The notes beneath the pieces were generated by a model that saw only the letters and a program-made list of their open reading frames with translations, did no database searches and was not told the DNA's origin. The position numbers were made by a program, and so were the translations under genes. A DNA stretch of 64,000 nucleotides, taken from NCBI GenBank assembly GCA_963942565.1, contig OZ012698.1:31375194-31439193 (forward strand), in the 5' to 3' direction. Shown one piece after another: positions 54,963 to 64,000 of this stretch (its first letter is position 1; the number at the start of each line of letters is the position of its first letter). The stretch is from Maea johnstoni. Lineage: Eukaryota; Annelida; Polychaeta; Spionida; Magelonidae.

Positions 54963-57421
54963 CATATAAGTGTGTGTAAATATTTGTATTGAGGCACTGC
55001 TTCTTACCTGTATCAATGGTAGACAAAATATCACACACCACAGAGAAACAGAGAGGAGTGTAGAGACGTACATCAAGGGAGTCAGATTATTTGGAAGACT
55101 GAACTTGATAACTGCACTCAAACCTATTCAAGAAAAAATATATGTTGATTACATTCAACTTTTCCAAATATACCTGCCTTACTCTAAAATATTGTTGTAG
55201 GCATACAAATGCTCCAATCTGTCTAACCAGAGACATAGAACACAGAGATTAGATACAATAGCCAATAGCTCCTACACCAGTCAGACACTATTGTTATGCA
55301 AATGAGCTCTTATCTGTACCCCACTCATTCCCAGGGGTCAACCTGGCTCAGGAAGGAAATAAGCTGATTGGTGGCAGGCAGGTATTGCTCTAATTGACAT
55401 CCTGTTTGAGGGAATTATCTGCTGCTAACAGACAAAACAGAGACAGATACAGAATTGCTTGGCATTTGATTTTCAGACTAAGCACAGAAAATTATCAGTT
55501 TAGCTTGTTAGGTGAGAGTGTTCTTTGACCCCTCACACTTCTAGATAGTCTGGTTCCTCAAAATCCTTTAAAAGTTTTAAGATTACCTAACCACTGATGA
55601 CTGCACACTAGAGTGTGCAGTCACCAGAAAGTAATTAATTACTGGAAGATTGGTTTAATGTATTTTACGGATCTACACTGTACCTCTTGTCTTGATGGAA
55701 TGTTTGTTATTACAAACGTACAATCATTACTAAATGCTTTTACCTTATGTGGAGGATTATCGACCTGGGCATGATAGGAATGCAGGTGAGTACTGTTTGT
55801 TGACTCTGTTAAACTGATGTTAGCCTAATTGCAATAAGCATACAGTAATTTAGGTTCAGTTCAAGACTTTTGATTTGTCTTCAGAATGCTAACATACATG
55901 TAGATATGTATCATAAGCGCCATTTCAGAAAATGACCCCTTATGTGACTGTCTATTTCTTGTTGATTTATCTGTTCATACCATGGATCTGAAGTTTACCT
56001 CAAATTTGCGGGAGACTTTATAATCTTGGAAACTAGCACAGCATAGCTCATAACAATGATACAAGGAAATACTGATACATTATTATTTACAAACTTTATA
56101 GGGGAGAAAAATTAATTTATATAAACAAAGTTTTTCCACCATTCAATATACAAAATGGGAGGACATATTATTCTAGTTACCTTAGAAAAGCCTCTAGAAA
56201 ATGTGACAAAATTACAATTTCAGGTGTACATTTTTTCTTTGAAAATAGACCCGCCAGCAAGATTAACATCTTAATTTACCTATTTCACTCCTCATAAACC
56301 AACTGGAAATTGTTGGTTTCCCAGAATGAGACCAGTAGAAAGGGGGAAATTTACTGAAATGACCCTCATGACTGAGGTTTAGTCATATCACAAGTGAAAT
56401 AGAGTCCCCAATTAAACCTCCCATTTATATGTATTGCAATTACGCTAATATCAATTAAAGCAGAGTAAACAAAAGTTCATACCTTCAGGCCCAGGATGTC
56501 CATGTTGTAGATCCTCTCCGAAAGGTAAAATCATTTTTCACATGTTTAAAAGTGCAAGAGGTCCATTTAAACTGCAGACCAAAAACAAGAGACAAGATGG
56601 CCACCCTCAAATCTCACCAAATCTCACCAAGTCTCGGGCTATCAGAGGCTCCTGGACGAGATTTGGCTTCACAGTGAGAGTGAATGGACTGTTGGCTGGA
56701 GCTGCCAGTCACTGTAAGTCACTGGTCTAACCAAACTAAACATTTACTGAAAGTGTCAACCTACAAGTGTTCAGCGCATTGTTATAGGATATTTGCATAT
56801 CTGTTTTACTAGCCTGTTATGAAAAACTTGATTATAGCTTTTTCTCCTGTCTTACAGTGGTGACAAAATGTAAATCCTTGAGTAAATACTAGCTGTCCAG
56901 AGCACTGCATTTTTGGTAACACAGCATGCAATAGTTGGATGGATAAATCTTCACTTCATCTAACAAATATATAAGTTGCATTTAGTGGAGGAATTAAAAG
57001 TTAAAAGTCATTATACTAACCCTTATGCTGCTGGTGGCTAATTTGGCCATTACAAAATGATGCAAAAAAACAGAGTAATGACTGAAACCCTGGCATACAC
57101 ATGGGTACTCATCTGAGAGTACTCAGCGAGAGCTATCATATGAAAACCAAAATGACAGGTTTTATATGTTTTTCAAGAATCTTGGCATCCCTGTGCTTTA
57201 GACGAAAGTAGCCTCAGCATTGAAAGGATTACTACTATCAAGTTGTGGCTAGGGATTCCTCTTACCAAGTATTACCATAGCACCGAAGTTAAAGAGCAGC
57301 AAGGAGACCGCAGAGGACATCTTCTCATTGAGCGTTGTAAGGTACACCTCAATCTCACTCACATCCTGAAAACAAAATATAAACCTTAAAATATTACCAT
57401 TTCATGATAGGAATCATTATT

Positions 57422-57466
<45 letters not shown>

Positions 57467-60400
57467 ATTATTATCATTATTATTATCATTATTATCATTA
57501 TTATTGTTATTATTATTATTATCATTATTATTATCATTGTTATTATTATTAGTGATTATTATCAGCTTTGTTATCATTAATATCTGAAAAAAAGGCCTCT
57601 ATCATATTTATAAAAGTTTTCATATTTTTCCTTAGCTCAGATAACAATCATTTGCACCAGAAAAAAAGGGAAAATGTGACCAACTTTTAAGGCAGGATAA
57701 CAAATTCAAAGAAATATCTAAATGGCAGTTGCTTTTGATATTCAGAGTAGCATCCTTCTTTCCACTAATTTGATAATCGGCTTTTCTTTCCAAAATGGTC
57801 AATACTGTATGCCTTAAGCATAGATAGGTAAAGTAAATTTTGGGAGCTAAAAATGTTTAAGAATTGATTATTTACCAACCTTTACGGCTTGTGGAAGGTC
57901 AATGATCTTCTCTTTGACCTTCTCCTGAAGACCCCTGATGTAGAAGACTAGAAGAGAACACTGGACACAGTAACTGATGACCACCGCTATGTAGACAATG
58001 TCTAAAGCCAGGATACCCAACACCATGAGAACAAGCAGAGAAATACGACCAGCCTCAGTCCTGAAAACACATAAAATACATCGTGAATACAGAGCATACT
58101 GTAATATCCAATGCAATAAGAAATAGTGAGGAAATACAACCAGCCCCAGTCCTGAAAACACATAAAATACATTGTGAATACAGAGCACACTGTAATATCC
58201 AATGCAATAAGAAATAGTGAGGAAATACAACCAGCCCCAGTCCCGAAAACACATAAAATACATTGTGAATACAGAGCATATTGTAATATCCATTACAATT
58301 AGAAATAGTGGGGAAATACGACCAGTCTCAATCCTGAAATGGAATACTATAAAATCCAATACCATGAGAACTAGCAGAGAAATACGGCCAGCTTCTGTCC
58401 TGAAAAATCATACAACACATTGTTAATACAAAGAATACTACAATATCCAATACAATGAGAACTAGCAGAGAAATATGACCAGCCTCAGTCCGGAAAATAC
58501 ATACAACATATTGTAAATACATAGAGTACAATAATACACAACACAATGATAACTATCAGAGAAATAGGACCAGTCTCAGTCCTGAAAATACATGAAACAC
58601 ATTTTGAATACATAGAATACTATAATACCCAACACCATGAGAACTAGCAGAGAAATAAAACCAGCCTCGACTGAAAATATGTAAAATACATTGTGAATAC
58701 ATAGAATACTAAAATATTGAATAGATATTTAAGTTGGTCATTTAAGAAGTGGCCTAGTTCTAGACAAACTCTTGTCAAGATCTCCGGGCAAGAATAGGTT
58801 AAACAAAACAATAGAACAATCTTTTCCTGAATTATTCCACATTACAGAGAAGTAAGATTTTAATCCATTCATGCCCTGTATAGTAGCACCCAAAATTGCC
58901 TGTCCACTGTTTTGGTGACATCTCATTTCAAATGCAATTTTCAGAAAATATTTGAAGGGGAAATGTTGATCAAAATCCGACGGACAACTATCGTTCAAAT
59001 ATTTTGTGATTTCATGATTTATCTCAAAGTTTTTTGAAAAACATCCAAGATCCACTTGACAAAGAGATCTTCAGGCATCAATGGTTTAACATTTCCATTA
59101 CCCAGGCGTAACTTTTGACCAAAACACAAGGATGCAAAGATTTTTGAAAACCTAAACCCCATCGTGTTTGTATTATTTGGATAGCTCTCACTGAGTACTC
59201 TAAGACGAGTACCACTGTTCCAGGGTTTCAGTCATTATTTATGATTTTTGCATCATTTGTGTTGGCCAAATTAGGCACCAGCAGCATAAGGGGTTAGTAA
59301 TAGGGCTGTCATTGATAAGAAAATATTTATTGATTCGATAATCGACAAAATTATTACCGATAAGCTACTTCAATTCGATTCAGCAAATCAAATTCAAGAT
59401 GAATGAATACCAGCAATGTGCTCACGAGGAATGGTCGCGATTGGCGTGTGGGGTTATTTTTTGATGTATTGATCACAGCCCTAACACATACACATTCATT
59501 TGTGTGAATTCCGGGATAAATGGAATGGAAACACACAGTTGTGGTGGGGAGTTAATGCTGTTCAAGCTGTGTTTTCCTAAAAAATTATGTTTATTTACCT
59601 AATTTGCATATGAATCGATATCTTGTGCCTTCTTCAATATTGATAATCGGTAAGGTTTTTTTTGTCAATTCATCGATACGGCCGGTATCAATGACAACCC
59701 CTGTTTGTAGGCAACTTACTGTGGACTCAAGAAGGAGAAATTGAGCAGCTTCATCTCATCGTACTCCGCTACAATATGCATGATCTGTGTGCCCAGAGAC
59801 AGCAGCACCCACAGGAAGCCAAAGTACAGCAAACACCTACAAAATAAACATTTGGTTTAACTCATTTATAACTGTAGCGCCAAAAATGGCTGACAAATTT
59901 GGTAATAACACTACAAATGCATCTTTTGAAAAAATTTCAAAGGAGAAATAGTTATCAGAACTCAAACGACAACTCTCCTTCAAGTGTCCTTGTAATTTAT
60001 GAATATTTTCAAAATTATCATAGGTCCATTCAACATTAAATATCACAGAGATCTCAAGACATGAATGGGTTTCCACACTAACCCATTAATGCTTAAGAGT
60101 TCCTCTAGAATGGTCGTCTGGATCTTACATACTTTTGACAATAACTTTTGAATTGAAAATGATTTTAAAGAATATTTGAAGGAGAGTTGTTGGTAATGTC
60201 ATGGTTAACATTTCTCCATCAAATATTTTCTTGACTATGCTTTTAAGTGAAAGATTTCATCAATATTGTGGGGCTGTTTTGGCCGCTGTGAGCATTAATG
60301 GGTTAACATTCACTACAGCACAACATTCACTGACCAATTCATATCTATAGCATACATATAATTTTATTTTTTATTTTCAATTGCATCCAATAAGTCGATA

Positions 60401-63400
60401 ATTCCATATTCTACCTTTTTATAATGATGATTTAATTAGACGAGGTAATCTTATGGCATATCATATAAAAACTTTAAGATGGAAGTTTGTAAGACAAGTA
60501 TCACCTACCTCAAAGATGTAATGAGTTTGGCTTGAGACAAGTAACCAGTATGAGTGGGAGACGAAGACAAGAATACCTGAAAAATACATAACGTATTCAT
60601 ATGATTAAGCGCAGATGACCGAATAAGCGCACAGGGCCTATTTTTTACGGTTAGAGGGGGAACGGCCAGCGCAACTGTCATAAAAAAATCGTAAAACTTC
60701 CCCCCCATAGGAAGTAAGAAAAGCAAAATGACATACCTTTCCTCTTGTCGTGTCTTCCCAACCTCTACCCGCACTGTGCGGTTAATCGGAAGAACACGGT
60801 AAGAGTAGTGACATGTACTGACAGGTTTACTCATTCATGCCTGTAGCACCCAAAACATCCTGATTATTTAGGCAATATCTCTGTGACTAGATCATTTATC
60901 AGAAAATACTTAAAGAAGAAATATCGAGCAGAACTCAACCCACAACTCTCCTTCAATTCATTTTGTAAATTTACTATCAATTCCTAAGTTATTTTCAAAA
61001 GTATCATAGGTCAAGACAAACACTTGTCAATAAAGTCTCCCGGCATGAAATGGTCAATGGAAAGTACTACTTTGGCTGGAAGTTGCTGTTCCTGTCGGAT
61101 TCTACAATACCTTACCAAATGTATTTCATGACTTCATGTTTTTTAGTTATGTTCTAAGTTGTTAGACCACATGCACATTCCAAATACATATGGATTAACC
61201 CATTCAAGCCTGTAGGACTAGAAACAAAAATATTTATCTGGAAATATTTGAAGGGGAAATATTCATGAAAATACCACCCATAATTCTCCTTAAAATATTT
61301 TGTGAATTTATGGTTAATTCCTAAGCTATTTTCAAAAGCACAGTAAGGCAAGAAGAGACTTTTTAACCCTTTTGATGCTGAGGTTACTTTCGTCCAATGC
61401 ACAAAAAAGCAAATAATCCTAAAAATCATCAGAACCAAGTCTTGTGGGTACTCATACGAAAGCTCTCATTGAGTACTCTCAGATGAGTACCCATTTGCCA
61501 GGGTTTCAGTCATTTTTCCAGGTTTTTTGCAAAATTTTGTATTGGCCAAATCAGCCACCAGCAGCATAAGGGTTAAGGAGAGTTCTGGCCATGAATGGGT
61601 TAAATTCCATAAGTGGACTTCTACCTACCTTCTCCATAAGTATTTGAAGCTGCTCATTCTCTGTGATCCTCAGTACATAGAAAGAGTAGGCGTAGGCCGC
61701 CATGTGTAAGATATCAGGTATGATGTAGAACCCTATGATGTAATCGTAACACAGAGATTGTGGTATAGACGGTGTGTTGTTAGCCGCAGTCGTCTTATTG
61801 CCAATTGGAGTCCAAGGTTTCTGAAATGGAAGTTATGATAAGTTATTACATCCATAAAACAGGGAAAACTAAAAGTTTCAAATGTTGGACTTGGACTTTA
61901 TGTAATACCTTAACCCTTATGCTGCTGACAAAGTATTGAAACCTTGGCACATAGGTACTCATCTGAGAGTACTTAGTGAGAGTTATCAAATGAATACCGG
62001 GTCATGACACGATTTAAATGGTTTTCAAAATGCTTTGTGTTTTTGAGCTTTGGACGAAGGTAGGAAGTAGTGATGCAAATGATGACTCAACCATTCTCTA
62101 TAACATAAAGGGAGAAATAGTATATACTTAAGTATTTGGAAATATATGCACTGCTAATATACATGTACATCGTTGAATCCACTTGTTTCTAATGTCTCAG
62201 GTGACCAGATTTTGGATTTAGAATTTTGCTAATTATTACCTTTTCTGCCATAATATAATTGAATGGAACTAGTTAATGGTGGTAGTGATTGAAGATATCA
62301 GTGAAATCCACTGCCTTACCCCAGGTTACTGGCAACTTTTTTCAAGTGAAACCTTAGACAAAGATCAGAAGACAGCAGAAATCATTGCATGACCCTTGCT
62401 ACAGGTCACAGCAGTGGGCTAACTGATATACCCTGCTTGCAGCCAATGAGCATGCTCTATGCTCTTTAGCCCACCCCTTAACCCTTCCAATGCTGAGGCT
62501 ACTTTTTTTCAAAGCACAAGAACGTAAAGATTTTTGAAAATCATTTAAACCCTGTCATGTTGGTATTTTTTGGAAAGCTCTCACTTCAGTGCTCTTAGAT
62601 GAGTACCCATGTGGCAGGGTTTCAGTCATTTTTCAGCATTTTTGCATTGGCAAAATTAGCCACCAGCAGCATAAGAGTTCAAGACCCCAGTGCAGCATTC
62701 ATTACCCTGCAGGTGCTGAATAATCAGCCGTATCACTGTTGCTGCACACTGGGCCTGAATTATCTGTATTTTAGGCAACCTTCTTTCACTTGCAGGTTAC
62801 CCATAGGACTTCAGATTGCCTATAACTATTGGACAAAGCTTAATTTATATATCAAGTAGAGTTCAAGGACTCAATTCTTGAGGGTTTCTTCTCTTTTTTA
62901 TTGTGCTTTTAAATGTTTTTTCATGTTTAAATGTTGTTTTTCTGTTTGAAATATTGTACCTTTCATATGTCATGTATGGTCAAGAAAGATACATACCGTA
63001 TTCCTCCAATTAAGCGCACAGACCCATGATAAGTGCACACCCTTTTTTCTGAAAAATGCCGGTAGGGGCAAGCCAGCGTACATAATTTTCGGGTCTTCTG
63101 AACCTCCCGAACCTCCTGCGCAAACATAACTGTTTCCTTACCTTTACATATGGGACATCACAGTCTGTATATAGATCGTATTTTCGCCGGTACAAACCAT
63201 ATATTGATCATATTTTTTCTGGTACAGACTGCATACTGATAGTATTTTCAGGCACTTGAACACTCTGTGCTATCAGTCCTTGGTGAGTCATTTCTCAAAC
63301 ATCCAATCAGAAATGACGTAACAAAAGACAAAAAAATAAGATGCATTGTTGCCATGATCGGCAGCATGTGTGGGGTGGGCCTAATTGGAAGATTGCCAAT

Positions 63401-63970
63401 ACACCTTCCAGTGAAGTTATTCCTTAAAAGCTTGTTACCTGCACATGTCCTTATTTGGAGGAATACGGTACATACTATGTAGTTTTACTCATGGTCTTAG
63501 CCAGCAGGGCGTCTGGGTGCCTTTTTGGACACCCAAACCCTTAAAAAGAACCCCTCAGGACACCCAATTATTTTTGTGTGGATTTTCTAAAAATCCCAAT
63601 CTCAAGCTTATAATTAAATATTTTCATTTCCTTATGATAACCATGACATTGTTTAATGATATCATGCCTTATTTAGATGAATTTATACATGTTTATGGTT
63701 GAAATATGAGTATATTGTGACCCCCCTTGAAAATTAGGACGCCCAAAGATTTCACAAATGCCAATTTTAGGCACCCAGTTTCTAAATCCTGGCTAAGACA
63801 CTGGTTTTACTTACACTTGGGCTGTAGGGTTCCACGCGATCGCGGCGGTAGCAGGCAGCTATCTGAATGAGGTAGCCGAAGAGAATGAAGATGAGGACGA
63901 GAAGAGGATGAAGAATGTTGATTGCTTTCTGCCACCACAGACGAGATTCCATAACCGGCTTCCAGCCTAA
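53660..63970 (-). CDS. Gustatory-receptor-like seven-helix protein, C-terminal 396 residues (nine exons, 5' end off the window)
   Basis: Exons in coding order: 63970-63815, 61820-61629, 60576-60509, 59836-59720, 58060-57880, 57365-57266, 55123-55008, 54516-54379, 53782-53660 (ends in TAG). Every junction is GT-AG and keeps the frame. Seven hydrophobic segments fall near residues 17-40, 77-102, 139-162, 183-219, 255-277, 284-310 and 366-389. Between helices 4 and 5 is a charged loop leading to [20 protein letters not shown], like the L-N-x-x-F-S-x-x-L-L-L block of invertebrate gustatory receptors. Helices 6 and 7 are split by a loop of about 55 residues. Helix 7 ([11 protein letters not shown]) resembles the family T-Y-(5 hydrophobic)-Q-F end, with Y replaced and spacing two longer. 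That family forms ligand-gated cation channels with a cytosolic N-terminus. The call is by motif and topology; an unrelated seven-helix family is possible. No homology search was run. Confidence 0.6.
54130..54315 (+). mobile_element. piggyBac-like MITE family A, left end degraded
   Basis: The right end 'agcattggaaaggttaa' and the interior 'acatgggtactcatctgaga' match the family. The left end is not clear. It lies in the last intron. Confidence 0.65.
54379..54516 (-). CDS. Receptor-like gene, exon before last
   Basis: 46 codons, phase 0 at both ends, after 'tgtgttgtag' and before donor 'gtgagc'. Encodes the loop between helices 6 and 7 ([32 protein letters not shown]). Confidence 0.8.
54790..54949. 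repeat. (TA)n tract in receptor gene intron
   Basis: About 160 bp of imperfect TA ending only 58 bp from a splice donor of the next exon. Confidence 0.95.
55008..55123 (-). CDS. Receptor-like gene exon (helix 6)
   Basis: 116 nt. It starts with two bases completing a Gly codon and ends in phase 0 at CAG|gtaaga. Encodes [15 protein letters not shown] and the hydrophobic [18 protein letters not shown]. Confidence 0.8.
55124..57265 (-). other. Receptor-like gene intron
   Basis: Mostly unique AT-rich sequence. At about 56523-56482 (minus strand) is a GC3-rich stretch reading [12 protein letters not shown] before a possible donor 'gtatga'; its phase does not fit the flanking exons, so it is not called as an exon. 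A family A MITE starts at 57016. Confidence 0.5.
57016..57232 (+). mobile_element. piggyBac-like MITE family A
   Basis: Starts 'taacccttatgctgctggtg' and ends 'gcattgaaaggatta'. It lies 34 bp from the exon at 57266. Confidence 0.8.
57266..57365 (-). CDS. Receptor-like gene exon (helix 5)
   Basis: 100 nt, phase 0 to phase 1, between 'ttttgttttcag' and donor 'gtaaga'. Encodes [18 protein letters not shown] then [15 protein letters not shown]. Confidence 0.85.
57415..57570. repeat. (ATT/ATC)n satellite
   Basis: About 155 bp of ATT with ATC triplets in a receptor-gene intron. Confidence 0.9.
57880..58060 (-). CDS. Receptor-like gene exon (helix 4 and intracellular loop)
   Basis: 181 nt. The first G completes a Gln codon, then 60 codons end in AAG|gttggt. 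It encodes [18 protein letters not shown] and the loop [19 protein letters not shown]. The acceptor and the first roughly 55 nt of this exon are the template of the upstream tandem array. Confidence 0.85.
58061..58735 (-). repeat. Tandem array of a 3' splice site plus exon start, about 8 units with the real exon
   Basis: Units of about 90 bp repeat the real exon's acceptor ('tttcag') and its first roughly 55 nt. Candidate acceptor positions (last intron base before exon-like sequence) lie near 58061 (real), 58152, 58243, 58334, 58399, 58491, 58581 and 58671. Units at 58243 and 58491 have lost the AG; the others keep it. The frame downstream of the 58334 site stays open into the real exon. Confidence 0.85.
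58859..59088 (+). mobile_element. MITE family B
   Basis: Starts 'ttaatccattcatgccctg' and ends 'catcaatggtttaa', with 'caactatcgttcaaatattt' inside. A partial B end also lies at 58735-58800. Confidence 0.7.
59086..59297 (-). mobile_element. piggyBac-like MITE family A
   Basis: The right end 'caccagcagcataaggggtta' matches the family; the left end is diverged. It abuts the family B copy. Confidence 0.7.
59302..59703. mobile_element. Hairpin MITE, about 400 bp
   Basis: Ends 'agggctgtcattgata' and 'tatcaatgacaacccc' are inverted repeats. Internal 'gataatcg' blocks are also mirrored. The ends are hAT-like in style, not proved. Confidence 0.65.
59720..59836 (-). CDS. Receptor-like gene exon (helix 3)
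   Basis: 117 nt; first base completes an Arg codon and the last two start a Gln codon. Encodes [19 protein letters not shown] then [19 protein letters not shown]. Confidence 0.85.
59857..60073 (+). mobile_element. MITE family B
   Basis: Starts TTAACTCATTTATAACTG and ends 'gacatgaatgggttt'. It begins 21 bp from the exon at 59720-59836. Confidence 0.7.
60078..60306 (+). mobile_element. MITE family B-like, variant
   Basis: Ends 'taacccattaatgcttaag' and 'gagcattaatgggttaa'. The interior differs from the main family B copies and matches 22193-22336. Confidence 0.7.
60509..60576 (-). CDS. Receptor-like gene exon (loop before helix 3)
   Basis: 68 nt, phase 0 to phase 2, between 'tgtatttttcag' and donor 'gtaggt'. 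Encodes [19 protein letters not shown] then TSL. Confidence 0.75.
60605..60790. mobile_element. Partial relative of the 62994 MITE
   Basis: 'aagcgcagatgaccgaataagc' type text with 'aagcgcaca' and a C-rich stretch resembles the left part of the element at 62994-63470. The ends are not clear. Confidence 0.4.
60826..61057 (+). mobile_element. MITE family B
   Basis: 'tcattcatgcctgtagcacc' at the start, 'caactctccttcaattca' inside and 'cggcatgaaatggtcaa' at the end. Confidence 0.7.
61195..61603 (+). mobile_element. MITE family B, split by a family A insertion
   Basis: The left part begins TTAACCCATTCAAGCC and the right end is 'gccatgaatgggttaa'. It is interrupted at 61372-61576 by a family A copy flanked by TTAA on both sides. 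Confidence 0.85.
61372..61576 (-). mobile_element. piggyBac-like MITE family A nested in family B
   Basis: TTAACCCTTTTGATGCTG at the left and 'agcagcataagggttaa' at the right, sitting in a TTAA within family B. Confidence 0.9.
61629..61820 (-). CDS. Receptor-like gene exon (extracellular loop and helix 2)
   Basis: 64 codons, phase 0 at both ends. Encodes [18 protein letters not shown] (two N-glycosylation sequons) and the hydrophobic [19 protein letters not shown]. Sequons between helices 1 and 2 fit an intracellular N-terminus. Confidence 0.85.
61910..62068 (+). mobile_element. piggyBac-like MITE family A, right end missing
   Basis: Starts TTAACCCTTATGCTGCTG; similarity stops near 'tggacgaaggtagg'. 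Confidence 0.75.
62478..62682 (-). mobile_element. piggyBac-like MITE family A
   Basis: TTAACCCTTCCAATGCTG at the left and 'ccaccagcagcataagagtt' at the right. Confidence 0.85.
62994..63470. mobile_element. Hairpin MITE, about 477 bp
   Basis: Ends 'taccgtattcctccaa' and 'ttggaggaatacggta' are perfect inverted repeats after one base offset. Within it lie mirrored 'gtctgtat' blocks. Confidence 0.85.
63490..63804. mobile_element. Hairpin MITE, about 315 bp
   Basis: Starts 'tcatggtcttagccagca' and ends 'cctggctaagacactgg'. 'gggtgcc' and 'ggcaccc' are also mirrored. It ends 11 bp before the exon at 63815. Confidence 0.75.
63815..63970 (-). CDS. Receptor-like gene, first exon in window (helix 1)
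   Basis: 52 codons, phase 0 at both ends, after 'cctatttttcag' and before 'gtaagt'. Encodes [16 protein letters not shown] and the hydrophobic [19 protein letters not shown]. Upstream exons lie off the window. Confidence 0.85.
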
Positions 63971-64000
63971 CTGAAAAATAGGAAATAATTATAAAGTTAC

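Noticed and set aside
58738-59055. 105-codon minus-strand ORF (also 59837-60076, 60505-60834 and 61154-61438)
   Set aside because: They run across MITE family A and B copies or overlap real exons in part; the reading frames are not conserved between element copies.

Overview
This is a stretch of intron-rich animal nuclear DNA, AT-rich overall and crowded with short repeats. Spliced genes with consensus GT-AG introns, tRNA-derived SINEs, dozens of short inverted-repeat (MITE-like) elements and nine long (TA)n tracts show it is a metazoan nuclear genome. The gene content is an ADAMTS-like matrix protein, a leucine-rich-repeat membrane protein and a gustatory-receptor-like seven-helix protein. 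That content suggests a marine invertebrate, perhaps a non-vertebrate deuterostome such as a hemichordate, echinoderm or lancelet. This guess is weak; no search was possible.

Three genes can be supported. (1) Plus strand, 4842-7421: three consecutive in-phase exons of an ADAMTS-like (ADAMTSL1/3-type) secreted protein, comprising a thrombospondin repeat, the cysteine-rich module and the start of a second thrombospondin repeat. The spacer domain is missing. Both ends of the gene lie outside what I could recognise. (2) Plus strand, 43254-44576: a complete one-exon coding sequence for a 440-residue LRR type I membrane protein. It has a 5' UTR splice acceptor, three tiny upstream ORFs, a PDZ-type C-terminus and a poly(A) signal. 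(3) Minus strand, 63970 down to 53660: nine exons, all phase-compatible, encoding the last 396 residues of a seven-helix protein that most resembles the invertebrate gustatory-receptor-like family. Its 5' end lies beyond the right edge.

Layout: 1-4.8 kb is intergenic or intronic, with trinucleotide and TA satellites. 4.8-7.4 kb is the ADAMTSL exons. 8.0-14.8 kb is a large inverted repeat (foldback element) whose arms carry exact DR4 and DR5 direct repeats of the nuclear-receptor half-site AGGTCA. 15-43 kb has no recognised gene and holds SINEs, MITE families, LINE 3' ends, a 54-bp minisatellite and microsatellites. 43-44.6 kb is the LRR gene, 45-53 kb is non-coding with hairpin MITEs, and 53.6-64 kb is the receptor-like gene, whose introns are packed with TTAA-flanked MITEs.

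The observations most worth checking are: the DR4/DR5 array in the foldback element; the tandem duplication of a 3' splice site plus exon start in the receptor gene, which includes one upstream acceptor that keeps the frame open for 91 extra residues; the receptor gene itself; and the spacer-less ADAMTSL. The genes show no sign of working together.
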